Origin: Isochrysis galbana
Taxonomy: Eukaryota > Haptophyta > Isochrysidales > Isochrysidaceae
DNA length: 64,000 nucleotides
Direction: 5' to 3'
NCBI GenBank assembly: GCA_018136815.1
Contig: CM030934.1
Span: 1,936,695-2,000,694, forward strand
Shown: positions 7,900-18,300 of the stretch, piece after piece
Numbering within the stretch: position 1 is the stretch's first letter
Layout of the letters: each line of letters begins with the position of its first letter
The notes under the pieces: model-generated
The model's database searches: none
What the model was told of the DNA's origin: nothing
Seen by the model: only the letters and a program-made list of their open reading frames with translations
Position numbers and translations under genes: made by a program

Positions 7900-10554
7900 A
7901 TGGCGTCATCGGCTGGCTCCGACGCGGGAGCCTCGAGCACTCTGCTGATAGAGGCTGCCGATGCGGGCAGCGTGGAGGACGTCAGCAAGCTTCTCAACAC
8001 GGGCGCCTTTGTGGACGTCCAGGATGGCGGGGGGCAGTCTGCACTGCACTATGCTTGCAGTAAGGGGCATGCCGATGTTGTGCGCACCCTGCTTAGCCGC
8101 GGGGCAAATCCTGACATCGCAAATAGGAACCAGGCAACTCCGTTGCATACAGCGTGCATCAAGGGCCAGCGTGAGTGCATCACGGCGCTCATTGATGCCG
8201 GTGCAAGTACCGGAGCTAGAGCTGGCAACGGAGCTACGCCACTACATGCTACTTGTTTGGAAGGCCACGCAGACTGTACGCAGCTCATGCTCCAAGCAGG
8301 AGCTGATTGCAATTCGACGGATGATGGTGGCTCTACACCATTGCATTGTGCATGCATGCTTGGGTTCGCCAGTTGTGTGGAGCTGCTCGTGGATGCCGGT
8401 GCCAGCGTGAATGCCCAAGACTCCAACGGTAGCACACCACTTCATTCAGCCTGCAGTATCGGCAATGCCGAGTGCACAGCGCTGCTCCTGGCTGGGGGAG
8501 CAGACGTGCGAGTGCAGAACGACAAGGGGAAGACACCTCTATCATTGGCTCAAACTGGGGGGCATTCTCAGCTGCTCAAGATGCTAACTCTTCCACAGGT
8601 ACGGGTCTCCACAGAGTCGCCCCAGAACGTCAGATCCCCTGATCTGGTGAGTGGGAGTGTAGAAAATCCGTTGCCTTCTCCTCAAGACAAAGAGGCTGAT
8701 AGAATGGTCGCACGCTTTGGGGGCATTCGTGGGAACGCGGAGTCTGCAACTTCCAGCTTGCAGACAGAGAGCGACGCTCTCAAAGTTTTGCGGGAGCAGA
8801 TTGATACGGAGGCGCTGAGGCTAGAGCAGCTACGATCAGAAGTGGGTCTTTCTGGAGGCAAGGGAGAGATCAGTCCGAGCGGGAGGCGTAGCATGGGGAC
8901 TGAGATGGCCCGGAATCAGCTAACAGCAGCACGTGTGGCTCGCGACGGGCTACGCAAACAGCTTGAAGGCGCGCAGCTGCGTTTGAAAACACTACAGGGC
9001 GATGGAAACCATCGGCTGAAGGTGGACATGGCACGCCAGCGCCAGCGTGAGCATTCCGGCATTTCGCCTAGGTCGACGAGCAATCGCTTGAGCATTGTTG
9101 CCGTTGGGGACGTGGGCGATGATGTCCTAACGATCATGGACGAAGCGCGCCGGCTGCGAGCTCGGAACATAGAGCTCGAACGCCAGCTTAATCGTCACGA
9201 AGAGAGGAGATTTACCCTGCAGCGCATCGCAAATGAGCAGTCGTTTGCGCGTAAAAGACTTAAGGAGATCAGAGGCGAGCTGTCTTTACTCAATGCGGCC
9301 ATCTCTCTTCGACGAGAAGAGGTGGAGGCGGCCAGGGAAGTAATGGGTCCATCCCAGACTCAGCAACTATACGCGAAGCGGATTGAGGCCATTGCAGTGG
9401 AGGTGAAGAGGTGGAAGGGCAGCCAGGCCGATGCGGAACGCGAGTCGAGTCGGCTCCACTCACAACTGGTGAAGACAAAGCAGGCGCTTTCCCCATTCCT
9501 TTCCGCAAAAAAGATACCGCCCTCGACACCGGGACCTAGTGACGCTAAAGCAGTAAGGACTATGGGCGAGGCCATCGCCGGCTTCGTGGTGCGTTGGGGC
9601 GCCGAGGCGAAACGGTACGCTGAGTTGGCAAAGCAACGAAGTTACCGCACAGTCATCCTTGAGGAAGCGGTCAATGAAGCAGCACAACGCTTTCGTGAGT
9701 TGTTGTCCCAGCGGCGCGCTGAGACGATGGGGATAGAGCCGTCGGAGGCAGGCACACCACGGGAGCTGCGAAAGTTGAGCCCATCGGGCGATGGCTGGCT
9801 GCCATTGAGCAATAGCTTGAGTTTAGAAGAGATGCAAGGTTGGCTCACTAACGTGATCGAGGCTGACGAAGCCTATGCAAACGATATCTTTAAGGCGAAC
9901 GATGAGGAGGGCGCCGGCAACCTCGACCGCAAATCCTTCCTCCATTCGATGCTGCTTCTTGGCATGTCACCTTATGGTGTAAAGCAGGATGCCATGGGCA
10001 GGCTTTTTGATTTGCTTGACCGTCACAAGATGGGACGAGTGTCACACGCACAAATGCTCTGGCTGCTAAAAGGAGGTGCTTTCGAGCCTACTGATCTTCT
10101 CTCCCCACGGGAGCTCCGCGAACGTCGCGAGGAACTGTCGTACCGACGCAATGTAGTACTCGCGCAAGCTGTGGTACGACGCCATCTCGTAAAAATGCGT
10201 ATTGAGCGTGCCGAGCGGGGTACTATCGGCTTGCAAACTCTGTTCCGGACAAGGCTCGCAAAGCGCAATCTCGCGCTGCGGAAGGCTGTTGCGGCTGCAC
10301 GGAGCGGCGGAGATGTCTTCACGTTGACGCAAACAACTGAGGACTTTGGGCAGGTCACGTGGGCAGGGGACAACATACAAGAACGGACGACTGTGCAGCG
10401 TGCGGGCGCAGCAGACTCGCTTCGACACAGTCAAGGAAAGGCGTCACGCCTATCAAAGATCGAGTTGAAGGAGGAAACTGGAGATAAGTGCGCGGCAATC
10501 GAGGCAGACGTGTCGCCAAAAAAGCCCAAATCGTCTATGTGCATCGTGTTATAG
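7900..10554 (+). CDS. Ankyrin / coiled-coil / EF-hand / IQ protein with CaaX end
   Basis: One uninterrupted 884-codon ORF. Residues 14-230 form about six ankyrin repeats (recurring TPLH.AC..G and GAS/GAD units). Residues 240-640 are charged and heptad-like, predicted coiled coil with an Arg/Glu bias. Residues 650-724 look like a calmodulin-type pair of helix-loop-helix units (IFKANDEEGAGNL, FDLLDRHKMGRVS); the loops are degenerate, so calcium binding is doubtful. Residues 745-795 hold two IQ-like helices (AQAVVRRHLVKMR; LQTLFRTRLAKR). The last four residues are Cys-Ile-Val-Leu after a Lys-rich stretch, a canonical CaaX box; Leu at the end favours geranylgeranylation. I infer a membrane-tethered scaffold that may bind calmodulin. 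No named ortholog. Confidence 0.85.
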   Translation: MASSAGSDAGASSTLLIEAADAGSVEDVSKLLNTGAFVDVQDGGGQSALHYACSKGHADVVRTLLSRGANPDIANRNQATPLHTACIKGQRECITALIDAGASTGARAGNGATPLHATCLEGHADCTQLMLQAGADCNSTDDGGSTPLHCACMLGFASCVELLVDAGASVNAQDSNGSTPLHSACSIGNAECTALLLAGGADVRVQNDKGKTPLSLAQTGGHSQLLKMLTLPQVRVSTESPQNVRSPDLVSGSVENPLPSPQDKEADRMVARFGGIRGNAESATSSLQTESDALKVLREQIDTEALRLEQLRSEVGLSGGKGEISPSGRRSMGTEMARNQLTAARVARDGLRKQLEGAQLRLKTLQGDGNHRLKVDMARQRQREHSGISPRSTSNRLSIVAVGDVGDDVLTIMDEARRLRARNIELERQLNRHEERRFTLQRIANEQSFARKRLKEIRGELSLLNAAISLRREEVEAAREVMGPSQTQQLYAKRIEAIAVEVKRWKGSQADAERESSRLHSQLVKTKQALSPFLSAKKIPPSTPGPSDAKAVRTMGEAIAGFVVRWGAEAKRYAELAKQRSYRTVILEEAVNEAAQRFRELLSQRRAETMGIEPSEAGTPRELRKLSPSGDGWLPLSNSLSLEEMQGWLTNVIEADEAYANDIFKANDEEGAGNLDRKSFLHSMLLLGMSPYGVKQDAMGRLFDLLDRHKMGRVSHAQMLWLLKGGAFEPTDLLSPRELRERREELSYRRNVVLAQAVVRRHLVKMRIERAERGTIGLQTLFRTRLAKRNLALRKAVAAARSGGDVFTLTQTTEDFGQVTWAGDNIQERTTVQRAGAADSLRHSQGKASRLSKIELKEETGDKCAAIEADVSPKKPKSSMCIVL

Positions 10555-11004
10555 GGTTCCAGGATTCCTTGACTACTTACTCTCAAACTTCACGGCTACA
10601 TGCCACTAGCCCGTGTGGCCGGTGATGCTTACCTGCACAAGATCACGGTGCACAATATCAAGACGTGGTGGCACATTTAGTAAACAAGTATTCTGCCGAG
10701 GTGCGGTCGATTTTTAAGACCATACTTATGTTGCATGAATGTTGGCCATGCTCGCAGCGTCCTATACATCCACAAATCCAAACAGCTCATTGCCGCTATT
10801 GATATTGGGGGCCAACCCCCAGTCGGAAGTCGCAAGAATTTTACCCTCGATGGTCGATGGGCAATCAGTACGGCTAAGCGCTTACGCGGTGCTTTCGAGC
10901 TTACACTATTTTTTTACTACTACTACGAATGACTAATTTTCTGCGAGTGCGGTAAGAATATTAAAAGGTTTTAATGGCTAATTTGCTCGCGAACAAATTT
11001 TATA

Positions 11005-11460
11005 CTTGGTTCGCCCATGGGGGTCACGACCCCCCCCCCCCCTCTCCACTCCTCCCCTGCCGTGGGGGAGGAACCACCCATCCTCCTGGCACGCCTTATG
11101 GCTTGCCAGGAGCAGGCTCAACCTACTTTTATAAGTGGGGGACAATGGGGGCCTCGCGCCCCCCTCACACCATCGCGGACACCCCCCGGGGTGGGCCCGT
11201 ACAATCAACCCCAGCCCCTGCCCTTTGGCAGGGGCAGGGCACTCAACAATCTGGCCCAGACCCTTCGGGGGCGCGGCCCGCGAGCCGCACTCCCACGCCC
11301 GCGCTGGGCCTGCCCTCGAGCTGACTCCCCCTCTGTCCCTGGTCGCCAGGCATACAGGTGTCTCTGGGCGGCTCCCATGGCCAGCGGGGCGAGCGTGGGA
11401 GAGGCAGGGGGGGCCAGGGGCTGAGCCCCAGCCTCCACTGCCCCCTGAGCTGCCCTTGCT
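11005..11460 (+). repeat. Repeat B followed by repeat-F-like sequence
   Basis: Repeat B at 11005-11130 (CCCATGGGGG, polyC, GGGGAGGAACCACCC, GCCAGGAGCAGGC), then a GC-rich stretch to 11460. The last 120 bp of that stretch match repeat F (CAGGTGT, then GCGAGCGTGGGAGAGGCAGG, then CCCCAGCCTCC). ORFs here on both strands are low-complexity shadows. Confidence 0.6.
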
Positions 11461-11554
11461 GGCCCCCTGGGAGCCCCCAAAGGGCCCCTGAGAGCAGGCC
11501 AGGGCGCGCCGCATGGCGACGCGCCGCAGGGACGACGAAGGGAGAGAGTGGAGA

Positions 11555-12060
11555 GAGGGAGAGGGGGGGATTTGCACCCCCCCCGATGGAGTGCGGTTAG
11601 AAACAGGCCCCGTTTGCGTTAGCAAACGGGTAGGGGGCGGCCGGCGACAGGCGGGAGAGAGAAGGGAGCGGCTCAAGCTCGAGGAGAGTATCCTGAAGGT
11701 GGCGCAGGCTACTCGACTCGCAGTCGTTTATTTCTCGAGAACCGCTCACGGCGAGAGCTGGAAGGGCCGTTCCTCTTTGTTGACGAGAGATTCCCCCCCC
11801 CCCCCCCGGTGCTTTTTCCCGGAGAGTCGGCCGGCGTCGACCGGTCCGCCTCAATGGGTTTTCCCTCATTTTAACTTGTGGGGAGTTAGAATGGGAGCCG
11901 GGGGCTTGCGAGGGGGGAGATGCTGAGGGGTGCATAGGTGTATGTATCTGTGGCAACAACACGCGCCATGGTGTACGGGCAGGTGCGCTGAGGCTTTGAG
12001 GGCTGTCGTGTTAGTACCGGGCTAGTGAGAGTAGTGGTACTAATGCTCAGTTAGATTATC
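11555..12060 (+). repeat. Repeat C, long copy
   Basis: Matches the reverse complement of 33003-33470 along nearly its whole length. Shared blocks are the CCGATGGAGTGCGG start, AGCAAACGGG, the polyC run after TTGACGAGAG, GGGTTTTCCC, TTGTGGGGAGTTA, TACGGGCAGGTGCGCTGAG, TAGTACCGGGCTAGTG and GTGGTACTAATGCTCAG. Shorter copies are at 30225-30600, 38030-38158 and 47347-47440. Noncoding; looks like a nonautonomous mobile element. Confidence 0.75.
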
Positions 12061-12065
12061 TTATC

Positions 12066-12300
12066 TTGCCAGGAGCAGGCTTCCATGCCGACCCACTTCC
12101 TTCCCCACAGGCTCGCCCCATTCGCCGCCCGCCCTGGCCCGGCGTGGCTTGCCCATTGCTCCAACCCTCCTCCCCCCTGTTCGGCAGGCAGACAGGTGCA
12201 GCGTGGGGGCTCCTGAGGCTCAGGAGCGCCAGCGAGGGAGAGGCAGGGGAGGCCAGGGCCTGCCTAGCCCCAGCCTCCTCTGCCTCTGCCCCTTGAACTG
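12066..12300 (+). repeat. Repeat F copy
   Basis: Shares with 15700-15890 the start CCAGGAGCAGRCT, CCCCACAGGCT, ACAGGTGYAGCGTGGGGGC and GAGCGCCAGCGAGGGAGAGG. Noncoding. Confidence 0.65.
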
Positions 12301-12419
12301 GCCTCTAGGAGCCTACAAGGGTCGCCAGAGGGCAGCTGGAGGATAAGTCGGGATAAGTCGGGACCGAGGCCGCCGCCAGCCCGGTGGGCATAGGAGGAAG
12401 GAAGGGAAGAACGGATCAC

Positions 12420-12640
12420 CGGGGGGGGGGCGCTGGCGCTGGCCACCGGACCATATCTAAGCTCTAAGAAGCCCTTCATTCACTCCTATCTCCTATCCGC
12501 CTAGTAGTGCACGGGGGGAGTCGCCTGATGGCGGGGGGAGAAGGGCCGCGGGAGTGGGGGTGTAGCAAGTTTGCTACGTGAAAAAAGTAGTGGGTCCGCG
12601 GCCGCGTGTGCGGTGAGAATATTAAATAATATTTTAATTT
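12420..12640 (+). repeat. Repeat G copy ending in GGTGAGAATATTAAA
   Basis: Matches 40600-40815: polyG, GGACCATATCTAAG, CCTAGTAGTGCACG, GTCGCCTGATGGCGGGGGG, a GTGGG run, then GGCCGCGTGTG and GGTGAGAATATTAAA. A 5' fragment recurs at 37975-38022. Just beyond this end (12645-12675) lies the reverse complement of the same terminus (TTTTCTCGCCTCGCGCG), so two termini face each other. Confidence 0.75.
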
Positions 12641-13305
12641 AATTATTGATTTTCTCGCCTCGCGCGTGGCTTAGAGACTCTACCTCGTAGCCACGCGCCC
12701 CTGACCCTTACATTCCCCCCGAACCTGCCTTTCGGCTCCTCCCCTTGCTTCTTGCTTGCGTGTGCGTGCGCTACTTACACAGGGGCTCGGGTTGTGGGAG
12801 AGGCGGGGTTGGGCACCGCCGGTAGTCTTCGTTGCGCCCCTTCCACCGCTGGGCTCAAGGGACTCCGGATATGTAACAGTGGGGTGCTCGTCAAACTTCT
12901 TAATCCTCAATCCTGAGATATGATCGCTTTTGCACCCACTTGAAAACCTTGTTTGACCGCCCCAATCAATCCTAGTGATGGATGTAGATGACGAAGCTGA
13001 AACGAACCCATCAATTGGTTGTGCCGGGCGCGGCGCGGAGAGCGGAGAGTTCCGAGTTCCGTCGGTCATCTCAGATTCGTTTGTTCGTTGCGACGTCCCC
13101 TCGCGTTCCCTCCCATCCCATGCTCATCCTCGGGCAAAAATCAAAAAAACCCCGAACAAAGGAACCACCAACAACCCGCCCTCCTCCTTCCTCCTTCCTC
13201 CTACTCGTCCGCAGTCGCTGGAGCACAAAGGAACGACACGTACATGAGGGCACTCTCTCCTCGAGAGGGGATCGGGAGATAAGGAGAATGGAAGAATCGA
13301 AGACC

Positions 13306-13373
13306 GACCGATTGTTTGGCGGATGAGAAGAGAGTCCACGACCGATTGTTTGGCGGATGAGAAGAGAGTCCAC
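13306..13373 (+). repeat. Two perfect 34-bp direct repeats
   Basis: Units 13306-13339 and 13340-13373, each starting GACCGATTGTTTGG and ending AAGAGAGTCCAC, with a partial third (AAGAGAGTCCA) after them. They sit about 220 bp upstream of the vWD-like gene and are absent from the second copy of that gene. Confidence 0.85.
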
Positions 13374-13520
13374 AGAAGAGAGTCCAACAAATCTTTTGGA
13401 TCCCGCGGCGTACGGTACACTCTCCCGTGGAGGACGGACAACCGTCGGACGGACTTAGGAACCGAACCCTCATTTTCCTTCTCTCGGGCGACCGATTGCT
13501 GTCCCATCTGCTCGCTCGCT

Positions 13521-15338
13521 CGGTCCCGACGCTCGTCCGTCCCTCGACAACCACTCCCACCCAACCTTCCCAACCTCTCGCCTTCCGCACGCAGACATGA
13601 TGTACGCACAGGGCACTCTGTCGAAGCTCGCGCTCCTCGGGCTCATGTTGCACCAGGCGACTGCCGCGCCCACGCCAGCAATCTTCAAACAGCTCGACGA
13701 GACACATCCGATTGTCGAGACCCATGCCAAGCGTCAGCTCGCACACACGTGCGAGACGACGCTCACATTCAACTCTGAGGGAAAGCTCAACGAGAGGTTC
13801 TACGCCTCACAGCAAGATGGGAACATCGACATTGCCAGCCATCTGGCTGCTGGCCTCGCAGATCAGGTCGACAACACGTGCTCTGGCATGAACACTGGCC
13901 CAGACCGCAAGATGCTGTGGTATGAGCTGATCAACGACCTCACTTCCCCGGCAGTGCTCGAGGTTGAGTCGTGCGGTGCGCATGGACAAGTCGAGACAGA
14001 TCTCATCGTATTCACCACTGCGCCCAACGCGGATTGCGACAGCATCGACTTCACCAATACCGGCTCCGCAGATGTGATTGCATGCAATGCCGAGAATCCG
14101 ATCGCTGAGACGCCTCTCACGAACTTCGGTGCCTCCCAATGCGAGGACTACGGTGTCCCCGCGCGACTCAAGGACATTGAGCTGCTCCCCAACACGAAGT
14201 ACTGGATCCTTGTCACCTTCACGCCTCCGGCAGGGGACAGCCCGTACCAAAACCACCTTACTGGACGCATCACGATTCCGCAAGCCGACAGCAATGGCGA
14301 CCCACACCTCACATTTGCACACGGAGGCAAGGCGGATTTCCGCGGCTGCGACGGCTGCCTCTTCAACTTCTTGAGCGCGCGCGACCTAAGCCTCAACGTG
14401 AAGACCGAGGCGTCCGACTTCACGCTGCATGGCGCCACCGTGCACGGCACCTTCCTCACCGAGGCGCACATCGCAGCCTACATTCGTCCGTCCAACACGT
14501 GGATGAACATGACGTACTGGGCGAAGGAGGTTGGCGACGGCAACTGGGGCTGGCGCGTGATCAACGGCACGTGCGCCGGCCACCCCTTCTTTCTTGGGCC
14601 TAACGCCGCCAAGGATTGCGGCCCGTTCAAGATTGTGAGCGACTACGCGTCGGCGCAGCTCTCGACGGACGAGTGGGACGTGCGCATCCTCGCCCGGCCC
14701 GTCTACAACCGCATCGAGGGGCCGAAGCACCGGCTCGACCTCTCCATTCGCCCGCGTGTCGCCGAGCGCGATCTCGCCGCGTGGCCCCACGGCATTATCG
14801 GCCAGTCGTTCGACGGTGACGGCATCGCGCTCAGCGGCAAGCAAGACGAGTACACGGGATCGGAGGTCACCACCTCGGCGATGGCCGAGGGTGCCATAGA
14901 GGGTGTGGCAGCCGACTACCAGGTCTACTACCCGTACGAGACGCGCTTCAAGTACTCGCGCTTCGACGCGACCATGGGCTCGTCGCACCCGCGTGCGATG
15001 GCGCAGGATCGTCCTTATGCCGAGATGGCGAAGCTGCCACCGACGACCTTCGCCTCTTCCTCCGAGGTTGAATAGGAAAATGGATCCATTCAAACACGAC
15101 ACAAACACGGCACTTGGTAAAGAGGTCGCGAGTGTTCCTGCTGCTCTGTCTACGGACATGTGGTAGCGCAGGCCTTTGTTGTCGTGAGCGAGACCAGTGT
15201 ACCGCGTTGCCCGTTTCTCTTGCTGACGGACTCGCAGTCAAGGGATGCCTTGTGCACGCATAGTGCCCAAGCGAATGGAGCAGGCAGATGGGAGGTGGTG
15301 TGATTGCTGTGCGAGTGCACCAATTGATCTACGTTCTC
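13521..15338 (+). repeat. Left arm of a 1.8-kb inverted segmental duplication
   Basis: Begins at GGTCCCGACGCTCG and ends at GATCTACGTTCTC. The reverse complement of 18695-20513 is collinear with it over its full length with only scattered substitutions. The arm covers the whole vWD-like gene with 76 bp of 5' and 263 bp of 3' flank. Sequences outside both breakpoints are unrelated. Confidence 0.92.
13597..15075 (+). CDS. Secreted vWD-like (NGDPHLTF) protein, copy 1
   Basis: A single-exon 492-aa gene. Start chosen at ATGATG (13597) because a hydrophobic signal peptide follows at once (LALLGLMLHQATAAP, cleavage near residue 24). Residues 50-228 are a Cys-containing beta-sandwich-like region of unknown family. 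Residues 233-320 begin NGDPHLTFAHGGKADFRG and continue through LSLNVKTE, the start of a von Willebrand factor D-type domain, though the full vWD cysteine set is not obvious. Several NxT/NxS sites fit secretion. It has an almost identical inverted copy at 18958-20436. Function unknown; surface, scale or extracellular-matrix protein is a reasonable guess. Confidence 0.85.
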   Translation: MMYAQGTLSKLALLGLMLHQATAAPTPAIFKQLDETHPIVETHAKRQLAHTCETTLTFNSEGKLNERFYASQQDGNIDIASHLAAGLADQVDNTCSGMNTGPDRKMLWYELINDLTSPAVLEVESCGAHGQVETDLIVFTTAPNADCDSIDFTNTGSADVIACNAENPIAETPLTNFGASQCEDYGVPARLKDIELLPNTKYWILVTFTPPAGDSPYQNHLTGRITIPQADSNGDPHLTFAHGGKADFRGCDGCLFNFLSARDLSLNVKTEASDFTLHGATVHGTFLTEAHIAAYIRPSNTWMNMTYWAKEVGDGNWGWRVINGTCAGHPFFLGPNAAKDCGPFKIVSDYASAQLSTDEWDVRILARPVYNRIEGPKHRLDLSIRPRVAERDLAAWPHGIIGQSFDGDGIALSGKQDEYTGSEVTTSAMAEGAIEGVAADYQVYYPYETRFKYSRFDATMGSSHPRAMAQDRPYAEMAKLPPTTFASSSEVE

Positions 15339-15594
15339 GCAAGAGAGTGGCAGTGGAGGCAGGAGCCCCCTAATCAATTGGAGTTGGGCTTTGGCTTTGA
15401 GACGCGCGGTGTGCCTACGTGTAGTCGCCACTTGTTTGCGTTCCGTCGAGCACGCTTGGGGTTCTTTATCCTACTGTCTTACGACAATGGTGAGTGTGGA
15501 AAGTGCTGACCACCTAGGAGCGAGGCACAAAATTTTCTCTAAGTTGTGCCCATGTGCAAGCGCTCAACCATTTATAATGAGTAATGTCGACTTA

Positions 15595-15890
15595 GTTTAC
15601 ACTTGGTTCACCCATGCGGGGGCACGAGCCCCCCCTCTCTCCACTCCTCCCTTGCTGTGGGGCTGTGGGGGAGGAACCACCCTGCCTTATGGCTGGCCAG
15701 GAGCAGACTGCCCAGCTGACCCACTCTCTTCCCCACAGGCTTGCCTGATTCGCTCATCCTGGCAAGTCGTGGCCAGCTCAAAGCTCCAACCCTTCCTCCC
15801 CTCCTGGTTGACGAGGCAGAGGCAAACAGGTGTAGCGTGGGGGCCCCTGGAGCTCAATCAAGAGCGCCAGCGAGGGAGAGGCAGGGGATA
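15595..15890 (+). repeat. Repeats B and F, adjacent copies
   Basis: Repeat B at 15595-15700 (CACCCATGCGGGGG, polyC, GGGGAGGAACCACC) runs straight into repeat F (15700-15890, CCAGGAGCAGACTG to GCGAGGGAGAGGCAGGGG). The same order occurs at 11005-11460, so B-F may be one composite unit. Confidence 0.65.
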
Positions 15891-16010
15891 ATAATAATCA
15901 ATGTTATATCCTAGTCAACCCCACTAGCTAATTGGACACAACTTTTCCGTCCCGGAATCCCGCCATGCCTGACGAGCCAGGTGTCCGAGTGCTACAGGGG
16001 GAAGGGGGCA
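15888..16010 (+). repeat. Repeat A copy
   Basis: AATAAT run, then ATGTTATATCCTAGTCAACC, CACTAGCTAATTGGACACAA, CCGTCCCGGAATCCC and GACGAGCCAGGTGTCCGAGT. Other copies: 29055-29095 (5' part), 29610-29645 (inner part), 45806-45895, and 48360-48515 on the minus strand. Looks like a short interspersed element with a variable AT-rich end. Confidence 0.75.
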
Positions 16011-16370
16011 CTGCCCCCTCCCCTCGATATTTGTCCTCCCCCCAGTGCACGCACCGACCCCGCGCACCCCAGCGCGTCGGAGGGGAGAGCTGCCGCTCCC
16101 CCCTCCCCTCCCTCTTCCCTCTTCCTCCTCTCTTCCGCTGCGGCTCTGGCCATGGCGCGCGCCTGTGGCCCCTCTTCAGGTCCCCAGGAGGCCTGCAGGG
16201 GGCATGGGAGCACAGCTCAGGGGGCAGGTGAGGCTGGGGCATGGCCCTGGCCCCTCCTGCCTCTCCCTCGCTGGCTCTCGAGCCCCTGCCGGTCGACTGG
16301 AGCTGGCTGGGAGGTCCTGATCAGGGCGGCCCAGGGGGAGGAGGGGTTGGTCAGAGCCATCTCGTTCATC

Positions 16371-16880
16371 TGTCGCATTCGCGATCGACCTCGTCCGCGG
16401 CCTTCGACTTTACTCGTTAGTTGTTCTTTACTCGATAGGCGTTCTACGCGCCGCTCGTCACCCGTAACTCAGTACTCGCTCCTTGCCTGTTTGCGCCTCC
16501 TTGTGGCCCGTGCACCCTGATTCCCAGGCCTGATCCTTGTGCTTGGCGATTGCCTGGGTCCCTCCTTGCCGCGTTTCCCCCCCGCGCTCGTCCTCGTTTT
16601 CGTCGCAGGTGTTCGCCGTCGTGGGTTTTCCCCCAGCGGTTAGCCTACGCCCCCGCGCCTTGTTGTCATCAGTGCACGAGAAGTCTTGTAGATTCCCTCC
16701 TTACTTCTACTAATTCTCCCCTGGCCCCTGGTAACTGTCGATCGCATCGGCCCTTCCGTCGTACCGTCGTTCCCCTCCCGTCGCCGTCGCTCTCCTGTCG
16801 GCTTCTCTTCCTTCCTTGTTTTTCCATTCCCCGTGTTTCCCCGTTTGAGTGGGGAAGGATACGTGAATGTGAGGGGAAGT
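16371..16880 (+). repeat. Repeat P copy
   Basis: Diverged but collinear with the reverse complement of 39875-40359. Shared blocks: TGTCGCATYCGCGATCGACC, a CCCTGATTCCC block, AGATTCCCTCCTTA, TAACTGTCG, CTCTCYTGTCGGC and GGATACGTGA. No long ORF. May be the leader of a larger element. Confidence 0.6.
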
Positions 16881-17736
16881 GGGGTGAGGGTTGGGTGAGC
16901 GTGACAGTTTGTCCTTGGTAGGTGTTCTTTCGTTCTCGTTTGTTCGTTCTCGTTCATCCGTTCTCGCTTTCGTCCCGTTCTCGCTCTCGCTGCTCGTCAA
17001 CAACACTCACTCTACAACACATCCCTCAACAACCGTCGTCCACACTCTCCCTCGCCCCGCTCTCGCCCTCGTTATGTCTGCTCTATCGCCTCGCTCTGCC
17101 TAGCACACCAACCTTCTTATCGAGCATCGCTTCGAGTCAGAGACGGCGCATACCGTGATGGAATGGGAGGAGGATATGGAGATTGAAGATCCCTCCTACT
17201 CTGAGGAAGAAGAGGAAGAGCATGAGGATGAGTGAGAGTGAGGGAGTTTCTGGTTTCTTTAGTTTGGGAGTCTCTAGAATGGGGTATATCGTATGGCTTC
17301 TTGGCCTGGGCGTGCTGGCGCGCTTGTTGTCTTGTTGTCGTCTCCTGTTTGTGAACTCTGCTCGTACATGTATATACGGTATTGGTACTGCTATTATAAT
17401 AATATAATAGTAGTATAACTAGTATTATAATCTATACCATAGGTACTATGCGGTACCTGCGCAGGTGCTTGTACAGGTTTTTGGCCCTTGAGAACCTTTG
17501 GTACTTGTATCTTGTGGAACAACTTAGTAGGCGACATGCCGCTCTCCCTCAGTCTCAAGCCGCTCTACCCTCGTTAGGGGCCGCTCCCTTAGGTGCCAAC
17601 CCCGACCCTGTGCTTAAAGCCTTTGTCTCTATCGTCCAGCCTCCAGCCTGGCTGCCAGCCTATCCAGGGCTGTCTCCACCTGCTCACCCAGGGTGTAAAG
17701 GTGTGGGCCATCAAAAGTCCCGGTGCACCACCCGAA

Positions 17737-18300
17737 TCAGGGAGAAATTATACCCCCGTATACATACGAAGTCACAAGTGCAAAACGGGGACGGTAGAAG
17801 TCCCGCGCCTTTATGGATGGACCCCGATAACCTCGTGAAGCCGCTATGTGTGGGCCCGTGCTTACCAGCCCGTGTGCGTCGATGAAACCCATCGTTTTTA
17901 TCGCTGCCCTCAGTTTGGGGCCGTGTGCGTTTCCGTATGTAGATTGATCGTTTCTTTTTCTCGTGTCGAGTTCTATGTCCTCCACACAATTGAAGTCTCC
18001 TCCCATGTCGTGATTGTGTGTGGCCTATGTCGCTATTTTTTAGTTGTCTATGTGCGTCGCCCTTTCCGCAGGTGCGGCGCTTAGGTAAATTGAGATTAGT
18101 TCTATCTCTTTAGTGTCTATTATGCACTTTACCCTTAAACATCTACCGTCTACGAGGCTCTCCACCGTGTCCGGTAGGAGTTTCACTCTTGGAGAGTTAT
18201 CGCGAACCGCGATTCCTACTCCACTCCCCGTGTCCACTTGGCTAGCCAGCACGTGGACCATGTGCCATGTGCCAGCCCAGAGCCTTGGCGGTGCCCCCAA
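17737..18300 (-). pseudogene. LINE endonuclease remnant
   Basis: Two minus-strand reading frames lie end to end. The first (18300 to 18040) has a segment containing GVGIAVRDN, VDGRCLRVKC and ELISIYLSA. The second (18006 to 17737) begins MGGDFNCVEDIELDTRKR and continues through LRAAIKTMGFIDAHG. Together these are the middle and second half of an apurinic-like endonuclease domain of non-LTR retrotransposons (GDFN motif). The frames are out of register, no reverse transcriptase is present and both flanks are other repeats. It is a dead fragment. Confidence 0.75.

Larger units (their letters stand above)
10555..13520. other. Repeat-rich intergenic region
   Basis: No gene recognised. It holds a GAGAATATTAA terminus motif (10945-10970), repeats B, F, C and G (listed separately), and about 650 bp of unassigned sequence (12680-13300) ahead of the vWD-like gene. 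Confidence 0.6.
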
